Shown here: positions 1 through 11,252 of the stretch, piece after piece | How positions within the stretch are numbered: the stretch's first letter is position 1 | Layout of the letters: every line of letters begins with the position of its first letter | Assembly: GCA_000697335.1 (NCBI GenBank) | Contig: JNEM01012258.1 | Span: 1-13,547 of the forward strand | Direction: 5' to 3' | DNA from: Conidiobolus incongruus B7586 | Taxonomy: Eukaryota > Entomophthoromycota > Entomophthoromycetes > Entomophthorales > Conidiobolaceae | DNA length: 13,547 bases | Position numbers and translations under genes: made by a program | Notes under the pieces: generated by a model | Told to the model about the DNA's origin: nothing | Seen by the model: the letters and a program-made list of their open reading frames with translations, nothing else | The model's database searches: none

Positions 1-3000
1 CAAATGAATTAGTATTAAATTTTATATTATTTTTTCAAATAAAACACTTTTTAATTAATATTTTAATTATATATTAAGGATATTGATTATTTTACATATT
101 AATTATAAGCTATATAATATAATATTTATAAAAAGTTTCTAATTAAAAATAATTGAAAAATCCTAATATATCTAGTATATTTATAAGATTATAGTATATA
201 TGATTATAATTTCTTTTATAAATTAAAACACTAGCTTATTAAAAACAAATTCTTCATAATAAAATTTAATTGGTTAATAAAATATTAAATTTTAGTTTTT
301 AATAAATACAAGTGTTTTTTAAATGTTATAGACTTGCCAAAAATATTTCAAATAGTTATTAAAAACTAAGGTGAGTATTGATTTTATATTGTATAATTAT
401 TTAAGTAGCTTGTAAATTAAATATTTATTTTCTTCAATCTCACAAAATTCTCATTATTTAAAAATTAGAGTGATATTATAGGTTTTTTTTTGATAATAAT
501 AGTTAGTATCATAATTTGAAAGTATAGCTATAATTCACTTATTGTAAAAAAATTGACGATATTTTAATAATGAATTTGATAACATATTTTTATTTCCTTT
601 GATAGTGTTAAGCGTTTTATAAGATAAATATTTGACTGAGATTCTCAAACATGTTTGTGAATACATAAACCACAAATTTTATCATTAAAATTAATATTAT
701 GTATTAAGTACTTAATTTTTAATAAATTTTTATATAAAAATCGAATCAAGTTTGTTGTATATACTTTATTATGTCAACTAATTTCATTCAACCATCAAAA
801 GCAATATCACTTTTATTTTAATTAATCATTATTGTGTTGTGATTATTTTTGAAAAATCTTTCTCTGTTAAAGTTTAATATGTGACTAATTAATAGAAGTT
901 TTATTTACAAACAATAGCTTCTAATACAATTAACTAGTGAATAGATTCACTTAAAAATTAAATCATTTTATAATTATTACTAGACTTTGGATTTTTATAT
1001 TTACATTAATACTACAGTAATGTTATCGCTATCGTTTCATTTAAAATTTTATCATTGCAATATATTATAAAATTGGTTCAATCATTTGTTATACCATCAC
1101 ATATTAATATCTATATAACAATGAATTATTTATGATTTTAGTATTTGAGATCCTTGGTTATTTGTTAATAGGAACCATTAACAGATATATCGTGCAGAAA
1201 TAATATAAGGCTACTAGATATAATTATATTCAATATTTGATCTAAAATCATCTACTTAAAATTAAATATTTGATCTTTCCAATTATTTAGAATTAGCTGA
1301 GTTATATAGGTATCAATTTGATTTTAATTATTTATTATTACTTATTGGTTTGATTATTAATGAATTATAATCTATAAAATGATGGAACTATTACTTTAAA
1401 GGAGTTTAAAAGTATAACTTATATATTTTACTAGATTGAAATATTATATTATTGAACTGTATTATAATCAAAAAATTCTTAGATCTTGGGATATCATAAT
1501 TAATGAATCTTATTAGATATAGTGTTTATTAATGAGAAACAATCACATTTACTAAAATCATTATATGAGAAAGCTGTATTACATTGAGTATTTTTATTGT
1601 ATAGATTGATTATAATATAGTTGGTTCTTTTGAATTACCATTATGAAAATAAAGAATCTTATTAGGCAAAATACATATCAAGAGAGTATAAAATTTTGGT
1701 CAAAAGGGACAGATATGTGATTTTCATTTTAGGATAACTTAAATTAATAAATGATTATAAAATTTAATCCAAACAACACCGTGCAAATAATCAAGGATTT
1801 ACTGTATTCAATTTCATTTTTCAAATCTTGCTATCAATTTCTTCGAAGATAATTATATTAATCAAATGAAATCACAATGTTAATTTATTTATTTCGGGAT
1901 ATTGTCTCGAAAAGTTATTTAATATTTATGATATTAATATTATATAGTATAGATTTAGTTTATTACATTGCTATTATAATATATTAAAACAATATTATTT
2001 GCATTGAATAGCTAAAGTCAAAGAAAAATTAATTTATTTTCTAGCTTATTTTTGTGTACTATAATATGCTGAATGCAAGTCTTAAAAAATCGATTACTAA
2101 TTGGCTTAATTATTTTAAATAATAAAATAATGTATTCTTATTGATAATTTTGCAATTTTCACCTTTGAATGATTATCTCAATGTATATTAAATATTGAGG
2201 TAAATATAAATCAATATGCAATATAATCATTGTATTAATAATCTTTTAGGTGATTAATAAAAAAATCCATAATACTCGTATTTGGAAAATTTACCGAATA
2301 TGTGGGAAAATACTTTCTATAATATAAATTTGTAATCAATTGAGGCAGAATGGAAATATATTATTTAATAAATAAGTTGATTATATTCATTAATTATATT
2401 TTATAAGAAAATATATGTAATGTATCTACTTTAAAAAATTTAAAGATTCTTTGTTTATTTTTTTTGAATTATTAAATTTTAATAAAATTTAAATATCACT
2501 AAATCACCATATAAAATAATGAAATATAGACTTTTTCAATTTCAAATCGATTTTTAGGAAATTCTCAAATTTTTTGTCAAATTTTAGAAATCATTGAATA
2601 TAATATCCATTACCTATAAAGTAATCATTGATAAATCACAATTTAATATATACTCACATTTCATTATCTCAAATGTAAATGTTCATTATCTTAAATGTAA
2701 ATGGGTGGTAACTAATTGCCCTTTTAGGAAGGCTGAATCCATTCAGTCTAAATTATTGAGTGTGACTCATTCTAACGAAGCCAATTTGTTCTCTGTGAAT
2801 TTAATATTTATAATGTTTGTTGAATATGTAATTAATTAAAAAGAAATATATCAATTGACAATCATTCAATATCTTCATTATAATTATATATTAAAAATAA
2901 AACATTTATTGAAAATATTGGAAGCAATCTACCATTTGCAAAATATAAATTGTATTTAGTATATGGCAATAAATAAAATTGATTTCGTAATATGTATCTT

Positions 3001-3120
3001 TCATATATTAATACACAAAAATTTTAAACAGCCCCCAACATCAATCACACACAACCCTGATATTTTAATCTCTCTAAAATCTTATCAACTTCCAATCAAA
3101 TTCACATGATTCATTAAAAA
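1..3120. other. Gene-free AT-rich intergenic DNA
   Basis: About 3.1 kb of very AT-rich sequence (the first line is near 10% G+C) with no coding region I can support. Open frames are short and their translations are dominated by AT-rich codons (Ile, Asn, Lys, Tyr, Phe). The only textured stretch is about 2690-2810, slightly richer in G+C, which contains two short dyads and a TGACTCA motif (listed separately). Around 3030-3090 the plus strand becomes C-rich just before the DAHP synthase promoter. No tRNA, no known repeat family and no tandem array were recognised. Confidence 0.7.
2757..2769 (+). promoter_or_regulatory. TGACTCA (Gcn4/AP-1-type) motif in a short dyad
   Basis: TGACTCA lies at 2763-2769, with an arm TGAGT at 2757-2761 and its complement ACTCA at 2765-2769. 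TGACTCA is the consensus site of Gcn4/CPC1-type bZIP activators, which control amino-acid biosynthesis genes in fungi. It sits about 490 bases upstream of the DAHP synthase start, which is far for a compact fungal promoter. A seven-base match can arise by chance in a window this size, and the complement TGAGTCA also occurs in the transposon end at 12257-12263. Treat it as a candidate only. Confidence 0.25.
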
Positions 3121-3128
3121 GACGTCAT
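3121..3128 (+). promoter_or_regulatory. CRE/Gcn4-like site GACGTCAT upstream of DAHP synthase
   Basis: GACGTCAT matches eight bases of the bZIP target ATGACGTCAT; the core GACGTC is palindromic. It lies about 130 bases before the start codon and 14 bases upstream of a TATAAATA box, the normal order of activator site and core promoter. Gcn4/CPC1-type and ATF/CREB-type bZIP proteins bind such sites, and aromatic-pathway entry genes are known targets of general amino-acid control in yeast. Binding here is inferred from sequence and position. Confidence 0.4.
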
Positions 3129-3142
3129 AGATCAATATCTAC

Positions 3143-3150
3143 TATAAATA
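3143..3150 (+). promoter_or_regulatory. TATA box of the DAHP synthase gene
   Basis: TATAAATA is a consensus TATA element, 107 bases before the start codon. In this AT-rich DNA the string alone is weak evidence. It is supported by its position just downstream of the CRE-like site and by the identical TATAAATA at a similar distance (about 140 bases) before the phosphate permease. Confidence 0.45.
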
Positions 3151-3256
3151 ATTTTCTAATCCCTTTAAATAACTTAATACTTTTGATTGTTAAGAGATTT
3201 AATCTTTTCTCTAATTGATTTAAATATTTATACATATTATTAATAAGTGTATTATC

Positions 3257-4418
<1,162 letters not shown>

Positions 4419-4447
4419 GTTCTTGATATTATATATTAATTTTTATT

Positions 4448-4475
4448 AATAAATATATATATATATATATTTATT
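4448..4475. repeat. Palindromic AT dinucleotide tract after DAHP synthase
   Basis: A run of alternating A and T is flanked by AATAAA on the left and TTTATT on the right, forming a perfect 28-base palindrome 30 bases past the stop codon. It includes AATAAA, which could serve as a polyadenylation signal, and TA-rich elements of the kind used in yeast 3' ends. It may equally be a simple microsatellite. Confidence 0.6.
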
Positions 4476-5030
4476 GTTTATCATTTTTAAAAATTTTATA
4501 ATATGTACTTATCATGTCAATATAAATTATCATTCATATATTGACTATTCAAAATAGATAAGTTTTTGATTATATTCATTTTGATCAAATAATAATAAAT
4601 TACAATTGTTCAATAATATTTTAACAGTTGGTATAACCAAATGAATTGTTTTATTAAAACAATTCACAAATATTAGTTTTAAAATCTACAATATTCTTCT
4701 CAAACTAATAAGTTATTTTTGTTTATTTTTCATTCATATTACCCTGACAAATAATCTCATTTAATTTTTCTCAAGATCACATTAATATGTTGTCAATTAA
4801 AACTGATTACAGATTTATTTGAATAGATATGTTGTAATAAAGTTTAATAAATAATATTATATATTTATTTAATGTTAATAATGAAAATTAATAATATGTA
4901 AAATATGATTTAATTTTAAAAAAAAACGATTAAAGTTGTATTAATTAGCTATTAATAAAATAATTGTTGAAGTATAAAAAATAGTTGAATTTAATAAATA
5001 TAAAAGATAGATATATTAAAAGATTAAAAT
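4476..5030. other. AT-rich spacer between DAHP synthase and tRNA-Pro
   Basis: About 550 bases with no coding potential or recognised element on either strand. It presumably holds the 3' untranslated region of the DAHP synthase message at its left end and DNA downstream of the tRNA at its right end. Confidence 0.7.
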
Positions 5031-5037
5031 AAAAAAA
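5031..5037 (-). terminator. RNA polymerase III terminator (T7) of tRNA-Pro
   Basis: Seven A residues on the plus strand are T7 on the transcribed minus strand, beginning six bases after the discriminator base. A run of four or more T is the usual Pol III stop signal. Confidence 0.8.
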
Positions 5038-5043
5038 CTGTTA

Positions 5044-5115
5044 GGGCTCGACTGGGAATCGAACCCAGGACCTCTCCCACCCTAAGGGAGAATTATACCA
5101 CTAAACCATCGAGCC
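5044..5115 (-). tRNA. tRNA-Pro(AGG): tRNA-Pro, anticodon AGG
   Basis: Read on the minus strand, the 7-bp acceptor stem GGCTCGA/TCGAGCC pairs perfectly, followed by a D arm and an anticodon stem CTCCC/GGGAG closing the loop TTAGGGT with anticodon AGG. The T arm CTGGG/CCCAG encloses TTCGAAT. The discriminator is C (5044), as is usual for eukaryotic tRNA-Pro. The A box TGGTTTAGTGG and B box GGTTCGAATCC match the Pol III internal promoter consensus. There is no intron and CCA is not encoded. A34 is normally modified to inosine, allowing CCU and CCC to be read. The sequence closely follows the eukaryotic nuclear tRNA-Pro pattern, so a nuclear gene is likely. Confidence 0.97.
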
Positions 5116-5881
5116 TTAAATGTTGCTAAATCGATTCAGAATTTCAATTAATTATGATTAATTTTTATTATCATTTAACATTTATTCAATTTAAAAATAT
5201 TTAAAATTTTAAAGCTTAATTTACTAACTATAATTTTAATGATATTTATGTATTCATCTAATATATCTCATTTTTTACCTTAAATCATTATTTTACTTTT
5301 TCCTTTCCTAATCTTTTGAACAGTTTATTTTTACTTATTATTATTTTTTAATATAATCCCATAGCTTTAATGTTCTAAATTTGTTATAAATAAAATAATC
5401 ATATAGAATTTGAATTTTAAGCAATTTTTATAATATAATAATATAGTTTATTTTAAGATCGTCAATTTCATTATTTAATATGATTTTATTAGAAAATTTA
5501 GATTTCAAAATTTACTTTTTAATTTGATCAATATATTTTTCTCTGAATAAAGTTGATTAATACATTGATCAAAAAGTTGATACAAAATACACTAATATAT
5601 AATTACTTTTTTGATCAAATAATGCATCAATATTTTATGAAAATTGAAAAATAATCTTTCACTATTCTAATAATATTAGTGAACCTATTTTAGAAATTTT
5701 AATTTTGTTAAATTACATGAAAATTTCAAAATCTCAAAATTTGGATAATAATATAATATATAATTTTCCTAGTCAGATTTTTCAATTAATATTTATTAAT
5801 TGATAAATTATATCAAATTGAAATCTCCTAATATTTCTACATGGCTATCTCATTTTAAGATAATATAAATATCAAGATAGC
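5116..5881. other. AT-rich spacer between tRNA-Pro and the G+C island
   Basis: No gene is seen. The stretch 5565-5618 has an imperfect inverted repeat, TTGATCAAAAAGT at 5565-5577 against ACTTTTTTGATCAA at 5605-5618. One arm has an extra T. Its arms are too AT-rich and its flanks too plain to call it a transposon remnant. Confidence 0.6.
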
Positions 5882-6612
5882 AACCCTCGCTACCAACCTC
5901 ATCTCTCAGTTTATTACATTATTCAGATGCAATCCTGGAATACCCATCATGCTGCATCAAGATTTCATTTTCCTGAAGACCTAATATACTACTTTCATTG
6001 CCTACAGCTGACTAATGACTTATAAAAGAACCATTGTTAAGACACATTTTCATCGTCATTTTCAGTCTTCTGTGAAGCCCATTACACCCTTAACAAGCCC
6101 TAATAAAATACCTTAAATTAAAATATTAAACAAACTGTGAAAGTTATTCCCTTCCCTACCATAAACATTGCATTAGCAACCGGTAGAACCTCAATAATAT
6201 TTATCAAGCTCCACCATTTCTTACCATTGAATTTCAATCATCTACTTTATTAATCACTAAGATTAATGGCCAAATCTATCCTGGTAAAGCTCTAGTACAC
6301 AGCAAATAATTTGCTTCTGAATTATTAACTGTCTCACTTGGTATGCAAGCACGACTACACTCACTTTTGAAGCAATGGAACATTAAACCATTTTAAACCC
6401 GATAGTCTATTTTGAATAGGACAACCAATCAATATCTGAATTTGGCGAATATTTAACCTGAGTTAAACAGTGCTCAGTCATTTTCTTGGATTATTTATCC
6501 ATTAAGTGCAGTTATTTTTAAAACTAGTATTGCACAACCTTTGTTGGCACTAGTAGCTCATGCATATAGAGCCACAATTCTATTACATCCTAATTCTGAA
6601 TTACTTTCTTAG
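5882..6612 (+). pseudogene. Broken protein-coding gene of unrecognised family
   Basis: A sharply bounded island of about 33-42% G+C, similar to the real genes and unlike its flanks, with more C than G on the plus strand. Protein-like text appears in successive plus-strand frames: frame of 5882 in the first 150 bases, frame of 5883 in roughly the next 100, then frame of 5881 from about 6130 to the final TAG at 6610-6612. The last part, about 140 codons, reads smoothly (for example LLALVAHAYRATILLHPN near the end) with only four internal stops, all TAA or TAG. The antisense frame has about ten stops over the same stretch, favouring the plus strand. At least two frame changes and several stops make it non-functional. 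I do not recognise the family. A fungal zinc-cluster regulator tail is a vague possibility, and an old copy of a family gene elsewhere in the genome would fit. Confidence 0.5.
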
Positions 6613-9385
6613 TTTTTTATATTCAAATTTATACAATAAGATAATTCAATTTGGTATTTATATATAATTTAAATCACACACCAATTGCCTTCTTTAATTT
6701 GATAATGATATCTTTACATGAGTGAATAAAGAATATATACCACCTTATATTGAATCGAATCAAATTATAATATATGATTATTATTGTTTTCTCCAGTTTT
6801 AAAAAATAATGAATAATTTTAAAAATGGTAATAATAATATGTATAATTCAAAATAAACTCAGGATTAAAGTATAATATTTTTAAAATAGAATTGAAAGAT
6901 TTGTTAATAACAACAATATGGTTTCAATTAAAAATATTGTACAATTAATAAATCTTATATTTTATCTGATAACAGTTTTTAATATTCGATAATATAATAT
7001 AATTGAAAGTATAGACAATTAGTTTTAGCAATATATTTGACAATTTTTGTACAATAATTGACAATTTAGAATTATATTAGAGATCATAGAAGCATGAATC
7101 TCGTTAACTAGTTTATTTTCCAGTTTTAATATTATAGATATTCAATATGATACCACCACAAATTTTTTTGCCTAAAAAAGGAAATTTAACAACATTAGCC
7201 AATAGAAATAGTTCAATTCAAACTAAAAAATAATTGATTTGATAAAATTCTCATAGCAACTCACCATTTTGCAAATATTGTAAATATATAAAGCCATTTT
7301 ATTCACTCCTTCCATGTTCTCAATACAGTAAACCAGGTGTAATCATAAAGGGTAAAAATTACAGAGGAAATCTGCGGTGGTGAATATGGTTCAACTGTAT
7401 TATAAATATGTCGTCATAATGTCATTATATTTTATTTTTAATTTGATAACAAAAGATCAATGATTTACTAATTTATTCAGTAATTGAAAAGGGATTTACA
7501 TTGTAATAAGTAACCATTCCATTTATTCTTATAAACTAAATACAATATTATCAATATCTTTATTGAATAAAATTGTTTATATTGAGTATATAAATACATA
7601 AATATTCTGAATAAGCTAAAATGATATTATATAATATTCCAATGAGATTGTTTATTTTTATACAAGTTCATCATTATTACCAAATATAATAATTTTAGAT
7701 ACAATAAAAGAATATTTTAATGTATAAATTGTATAGAAAAGCTTGAAAATTGATCAATCAAAGTTCAATAATGGATATAATAACAATTGGAATATGCTTG
7801 AAAATTAATTTAATTTCAATAAATCTACTCGCCAATAAAAAAAGAAAAATATATTAATAATTTCAGGTATCAATATTATGATATTTCATTTGAAAGTGAA
7901 GATATTTTGCAACTTTTATGCATTAAATTTTCAATTAATCACAATCAAATGCGAATATATCTAAAAATAAATAAAATTCCTAATAGTAATTATCTTGAAT
8001 ATTTTATATTAAAATATATATTAAATAAAAATAAAAGTATTAATTATTATAACAGGATATTAAATAATCAATTTATAGTTAAATTAATAAAAAAAATGCT
8101 TATATTTTTACAATCATCGAAATATTAGTACTAAATCATAAATATCTAAAAACTAATATTTGGTTTGATTATTCATTTATGATACTATAACTTTCATTTT
8201 TTTGTTTGAATAGCTGTGTAAATAGTGAAGTAAATTTTCCTTTATTAATGATAGACACTAATATTATATATCGTTGATTAAAATTACAATCTTATATTCA
8301 AAATAATAATACCATATTTAATAATTTTAATTTCGTCTTATTCTCACCAACCATGAAGATTAATGTTATTAATAAAATTTAGACTTTTATGAATATTATA
8401 AATATCAAAATGATTCATTCAGCATATCAAGTATCCATAGCAAGTATTATTTATTTGTAAATTATAAACAGTTGAAGATTAAAACTTGATTAATATATTC
8501 ACACAGTGTGAGTTAAACTTTATATTTTCACATTTCTTAAAATTATGTTATTTACTATTATGATGAATAATTTTATATGATTGGTTAATTTAAAACATTT
8601 ATCAAATCCGAAATTTACCGATTCAATGCTATTTAATTTTAAAATTATAAACTTGAAAAATAATGTGAAATGTAAATGTCATATTGAACAAATACTTATT
8701 ACAGAAAAGCTAAATAAAAGAAAAAAGTTTACTAATTAAGATAATCATTGTGAATAAATGTTTATTTATAATGTTTTTTATAATGGCTATATCTTATTAA
8801 AGCTTTTAATGTTAAATAGACTTTTACCACAAACTATTTATAAACATCAATCTAATAAACCAATATGTACAATATCGAAAAACCATATGTTAAAACAAAT
8901 TTCAAGTATAATACTTCAACATAATTGTTAAAATATGGGGTTTTATGATATTTCATATTCCTAAAAACATGCTATATACTTCAATTAAAATCTTTTATTC
9001 ATATTCAATGGTTTAAGCATTTGGATATCATTTATATATTCATCTCTTATATTACCCTCTAATTTTGATTCTTAGTCATATTCATTACATCTATCATTAT
9101 CTCCTTGAGTATAAGATATTGCATAAATATAAGTAAAATTTTTCTATTAAACATTTTTCTAATTCTTCCAATAACTCTTTAACTATTGTTATCTAATATT
9201 TTCTCTCAACCATTCATTCACAAATGTGTTTATAATCATGAATCATCGTTCAATCAAATCTTGGATATATTGAACCCTCACAAAGAAACCTCATCTAGAT
9301 TTCAATAATTTTTTTCCAAGTCAATTTTTAAAAGCTTTAGAAAATTCTACACGGAATAATATACTTAATTAATAAGAATTTATAA
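6613..9385. other. Gene-free AT-rich intergenic DNA
   Basis: About 2.8 kb with no supported gene. The stretch 7290-7430 has a slightly higher G+C content but no readable frame or RNA fold that I recognise. A 73-codon open frame near 7907-8128 is Ile/Asn/Lys-rich and looks like chance. A perfect small dyad TCACAC-A-GTGTGA lies at 8499-8511. At 9040-9300 the plus strand is pyrimidine-rich, with weak protein-like text on the minus strand (see rejected items). Confidence 0.65.
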
Positions 9386-9386
9386 C

Positions 9387-9395
9387 CACGTTTTT
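9387..9395 (+). promoter_or_regulatory. CACGTTTTT, possible Pho4-type site for the phosphate permease
   Basis: CACGTTTT resembles the lower-affinity class of sites bound by the yeast phosphate-starvation activator Pho4 (CACGTT, as in PHO5). It lies about 370 bases upstream of the permease start. CCACG at 9386-9390 is mirrored by CGTGG at 9413-9417, making a loose dyad. Function is inferred only from motif and neighbour; no high-affinity CACGTG site was seen near the gene. Confidence 0.25.
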
Positions 9396-9550
9396 CAAAT
9401 TTTAAAAATAATCGTGGATATTAGGTAGTAGTTATGCTTATGTTGTTTGAAAATAAGTATAATTATTAAAATTTAATCATATTAATTTTAAAAATGAACT
9501 AAAAATGTTTCTGAATAAAGAAATTATTTCAATATGATAAAGTCGAGCGT

Positions 9551-9575
9551 TTATTCAAGTTTATGACTTGAATAA
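9551..9575. repeat. Perfect 10-bp inverted repeat upstream of the phosphate permease
   Basis: TTATTCAAGT (9551-9560) and ACTTGAATAA (9566-9575) are exact reverse complements around a 5-base loop, TTATG. It lies 42 bases upstream of the probable TATA box. It could be a dimeric regulator site or a hairpin; no known binding motif is recognised. Confidence 0.6.
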
Positions 9576-9616
9576 TATCAAACCATCTACTGTTTTTTCA
9601 GATATGCAGTTAAATG

Positions 9617-9625
9617 TATAAATAG
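9617..9625 (+). promoter_or_regulatory. TATA box of the phosphate permease gene
   Basis: TATAAATAG lies about 140 bases before the start codon, a normal distance for a fungal TATA box. The same core, TATAAATA, is found upstream of the DAHP synthase gene. Confidence 0.45.
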
Positions 9626-9758
9626 CTTTTAGCTTTCAAGTAGATAATCTGACCTATTAGCTTGGAATAGAAATTTATTTCAATTTTGCTTATTTATTTT
9701 TTGAGTTGATTAATAATTTCATATTTTCTTCAAACTGTATTAGAATAATTAAATAACT

Positions 9759-11252
9759 ATGCAGTCACGCGATTATACCTGGCTTTTTGTGTGTACTCTC
9801 ATTGCTGCCTTCTGTGATGGTTACGGTATTGGTGCTAACGATGTAGCTAATTCCTTCTCTACCTCCGTATCTTCGGGATCCTTAACCTTACCTCAAGCCT
9901 GTCTTATTGCTACTTTCACCGAGTTCTTTGGTGCTTTCCTCTTAGGTGCTGGTACCACCTCCACAATTCGTGATGGTATCATAAGTCTAAGTCTTTTTAA
10001 AGGAAAACCCGAAGTTTTAATGCTTGGTATGTTCTGTGCTTTAGTAGGATCTTCAGTTTGGACTATTTTAGCTACTAAATTGGGATGGCCTGTGTCTACT
10101 ACTCACTCCATCGTTGGTGCCATTGTTGGTGTTGGTATTTCTGGATTCGGATTTAGTGCTGTTAAATGGCAATGGGCTGGTTTAGGCAAAATTATTGCTT
10201 CATGGTTCATTTCTCCAATCTTATCTGGCATTGTTGCCAGTATCATCTTTTTAATTACTAAAGTGCAGGTCTTGAAACATGAAAATTCTTTCCAAAGAGG
10301 TCTCTATGCTATCCCAGTTTATTTCGGTATTACCTTTGCCATCGATATCTTCTATGTTTTGTTTAAGAATGGTAAAGGACCTGGTGAGTTAGCCATTGGA
10401 TATACCGTTTTGATCGTTTTAGCTTGTGGTGTTGTTATTGCTGGATTGTGTTGGTTCTTATTCGTTCCCTGGTTGAAGCGCAAGATTTTGAAGAAAGAAC
10501 AGCTCTATTGGTATCACGTTCTCATTATTCCATTTGTCTCTGAAAAACCAAAAGTTGCTGACAAATCTGAAGAAACTGGCCATGTTGAAGAACCAAAGAC
10601 CAGAGAACCCCCAACTACTATCGGTGGAAAAATTTATGCTGCTCTCACTCATGGTTTTTCTGTTGATGTCACTTCCGTTGCTCATGATCCTCGTTTACAA
10701 GCTATGCATGATGATGCTGTTCAATATGATCCCAATACTGAATACATGTATTCTTTCTTACAAGTTGTCACTGCTTCAATGGCCTCATTCGCTCATGGTT
10801 CCAATGATGTTGCTAATGCTATTGGTCCCCTCTCCGCTGTCTACCATATCTGGTCTAAAGGAGAATTACCCACTGATAAGACTGAAGTTCCTATCTGGGT
10901 TTTAGCTTTCGGTGGTGCTGCTATTGATGTTGGTTTATTGACCTATGGTTACAACATTATGAGATCTCTTGGTAATCACATTACTTTCCACTCACCTTCT
11001 CGTGGTTTCAGTATGGAATTAGGTGCTTCATTAACTGTCCTTACCGCTTCCAAACTCAATGTTCCCGTTTCCACCACTCACTGTATTACTGGTGCCACCG
11101 CTGGTGTCGGTCTCTGCTCTGGTAAATGGAATGCTGTTAACTGGCGTCTTGTTGCTCAATGTTTCTTCTCTTGGATCGTAACTGTCCCATTCGCTGCTTT
11201 AGTTTCGGGACTCATTTTTGCCTTCGCTTCCAGAGCACCTACTCTTCCTTAA
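9759..11252 (+). CDS. PHO89: Inorganic phosphate permease, PiT family (PHO89/PHO-4-like)
   Basis: Imports phosphate, in fungi usually with Na+, across the plasma membrane; 497 residues, no intron. It shows the family's duplicated architecture. The first half carries GANDVANS (25-32) and PVSTTH (111-116). The second half carries HGSNDVANA (346-354) and PVSTTH (436-441). Hydrophobic segments fill both halves, separated by a charged cytosolic loop at about 238-328. That loop contains KRKILKKE and EETGHVEEPKTREP and is shorter than in yeast Pho89 (574 aa) or Neurospora PHO-4 (590 aa). The segment before the second signature (YMYSFLQVVTASMASFAHG) is of the eukaryotic type. No signal peptide is evident; the first membrane segment begins at about residue 7. 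The start at 9759 leaves the usual short N-terminus. The gene is nearly half G+C in places, against very AT-rich flanks. Upstream lie a TATA box, an inverted repeat and a possible Pho4-like site, so phosphate-starvation control is plausible but unproven. Confidence 0.97.
   Translation: MQSRDYTWLFVCTLIAAFCDGYGIGANDVANSFSTSVSSGSLTLPQACLIATFTEFFGAFLLGAGTTSTIRDGIISLSLFKGKPEVLMLGMFCALVGSSVWTILATKLGWPVSTTHSIVGAIVGVGISGFGFSAVKWQWAGLGKIIASWFISPILSGIVASIIFLITKVQVLKHENSFQRGLYAIPVYFGITFAIDIFYVLFKNGKGPGELAIGYTVLIVLACGVVIAGLCWFLFVPWLKRKILKKEQLYWYHVLIIPFVSEKPKVADKSEETGHVEEPKTREPPTTIGGKIYAALTHGFSVDVTSVAHDPRLQAMHDDAVQYDPNTEYMYSFLQVVTASMASFAHGSNDVANAIGPLSAVYHIWSKGELPTDKTEVPIWVLAFGGAAIDVGLLTYGYNIMRSLGNHITFHSPSRGFSMELGASLTVLTASKLNVPVSTTHCITGATAGVGLCSGKWNAVNWRLVAQCFFSWIVTVPFAALVSGLIFAFASRAPTLP

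Noticed and set aside
1892-1912. Hairpin TTTCGGGA-TATTG-TCTCGAAA
   Set aside because: An 8-bp stem with one wobble pair, far from any gene, with nothing to link it to a function.
2594-2839. 81-codon open frame on the plus strand
   Set aside because: Composition is AT-driven (Ile, Asn, Ser, Val, Phe), it has no recognisable motif, and G+C is far below that of the real genes.
5565-5618. Inverted repeat as a possible MITE
   Set aside because: Arms are AT-rich and imperfect, with no target duplication or second copy visible in the window.
6130-6612. Alternative genetic code (TAA/TAG as Gln, as in ciliates) to open the pseudogene and transposase
   Set aside because: Both intact genes use CAA/CAG for Gln and TAA only as stop, and the transposase also has TAG where the family has Trp, which recoding as Gln does not explain.
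7907-8128. 73-codon open frame on the plus strand
   Set aside because: Nearly all Ile, Asn, Lys, Leu and Tyr from AT-rich codons; looks like a chance opening.
8985-9330. Protein-like text on the minus strand, for example VQYIQDLIER
   Set aside because: About eight stops in roughly 110 codons is close to what random DNA of this composition gives, and no family is recognised.
10458-10905. Minus-strand frame 10458-10685 and plus-strand frame 10534-10905 over the permease
   Set aside because: Out-of-frame shadows of the permease, lying over its loop and second half.
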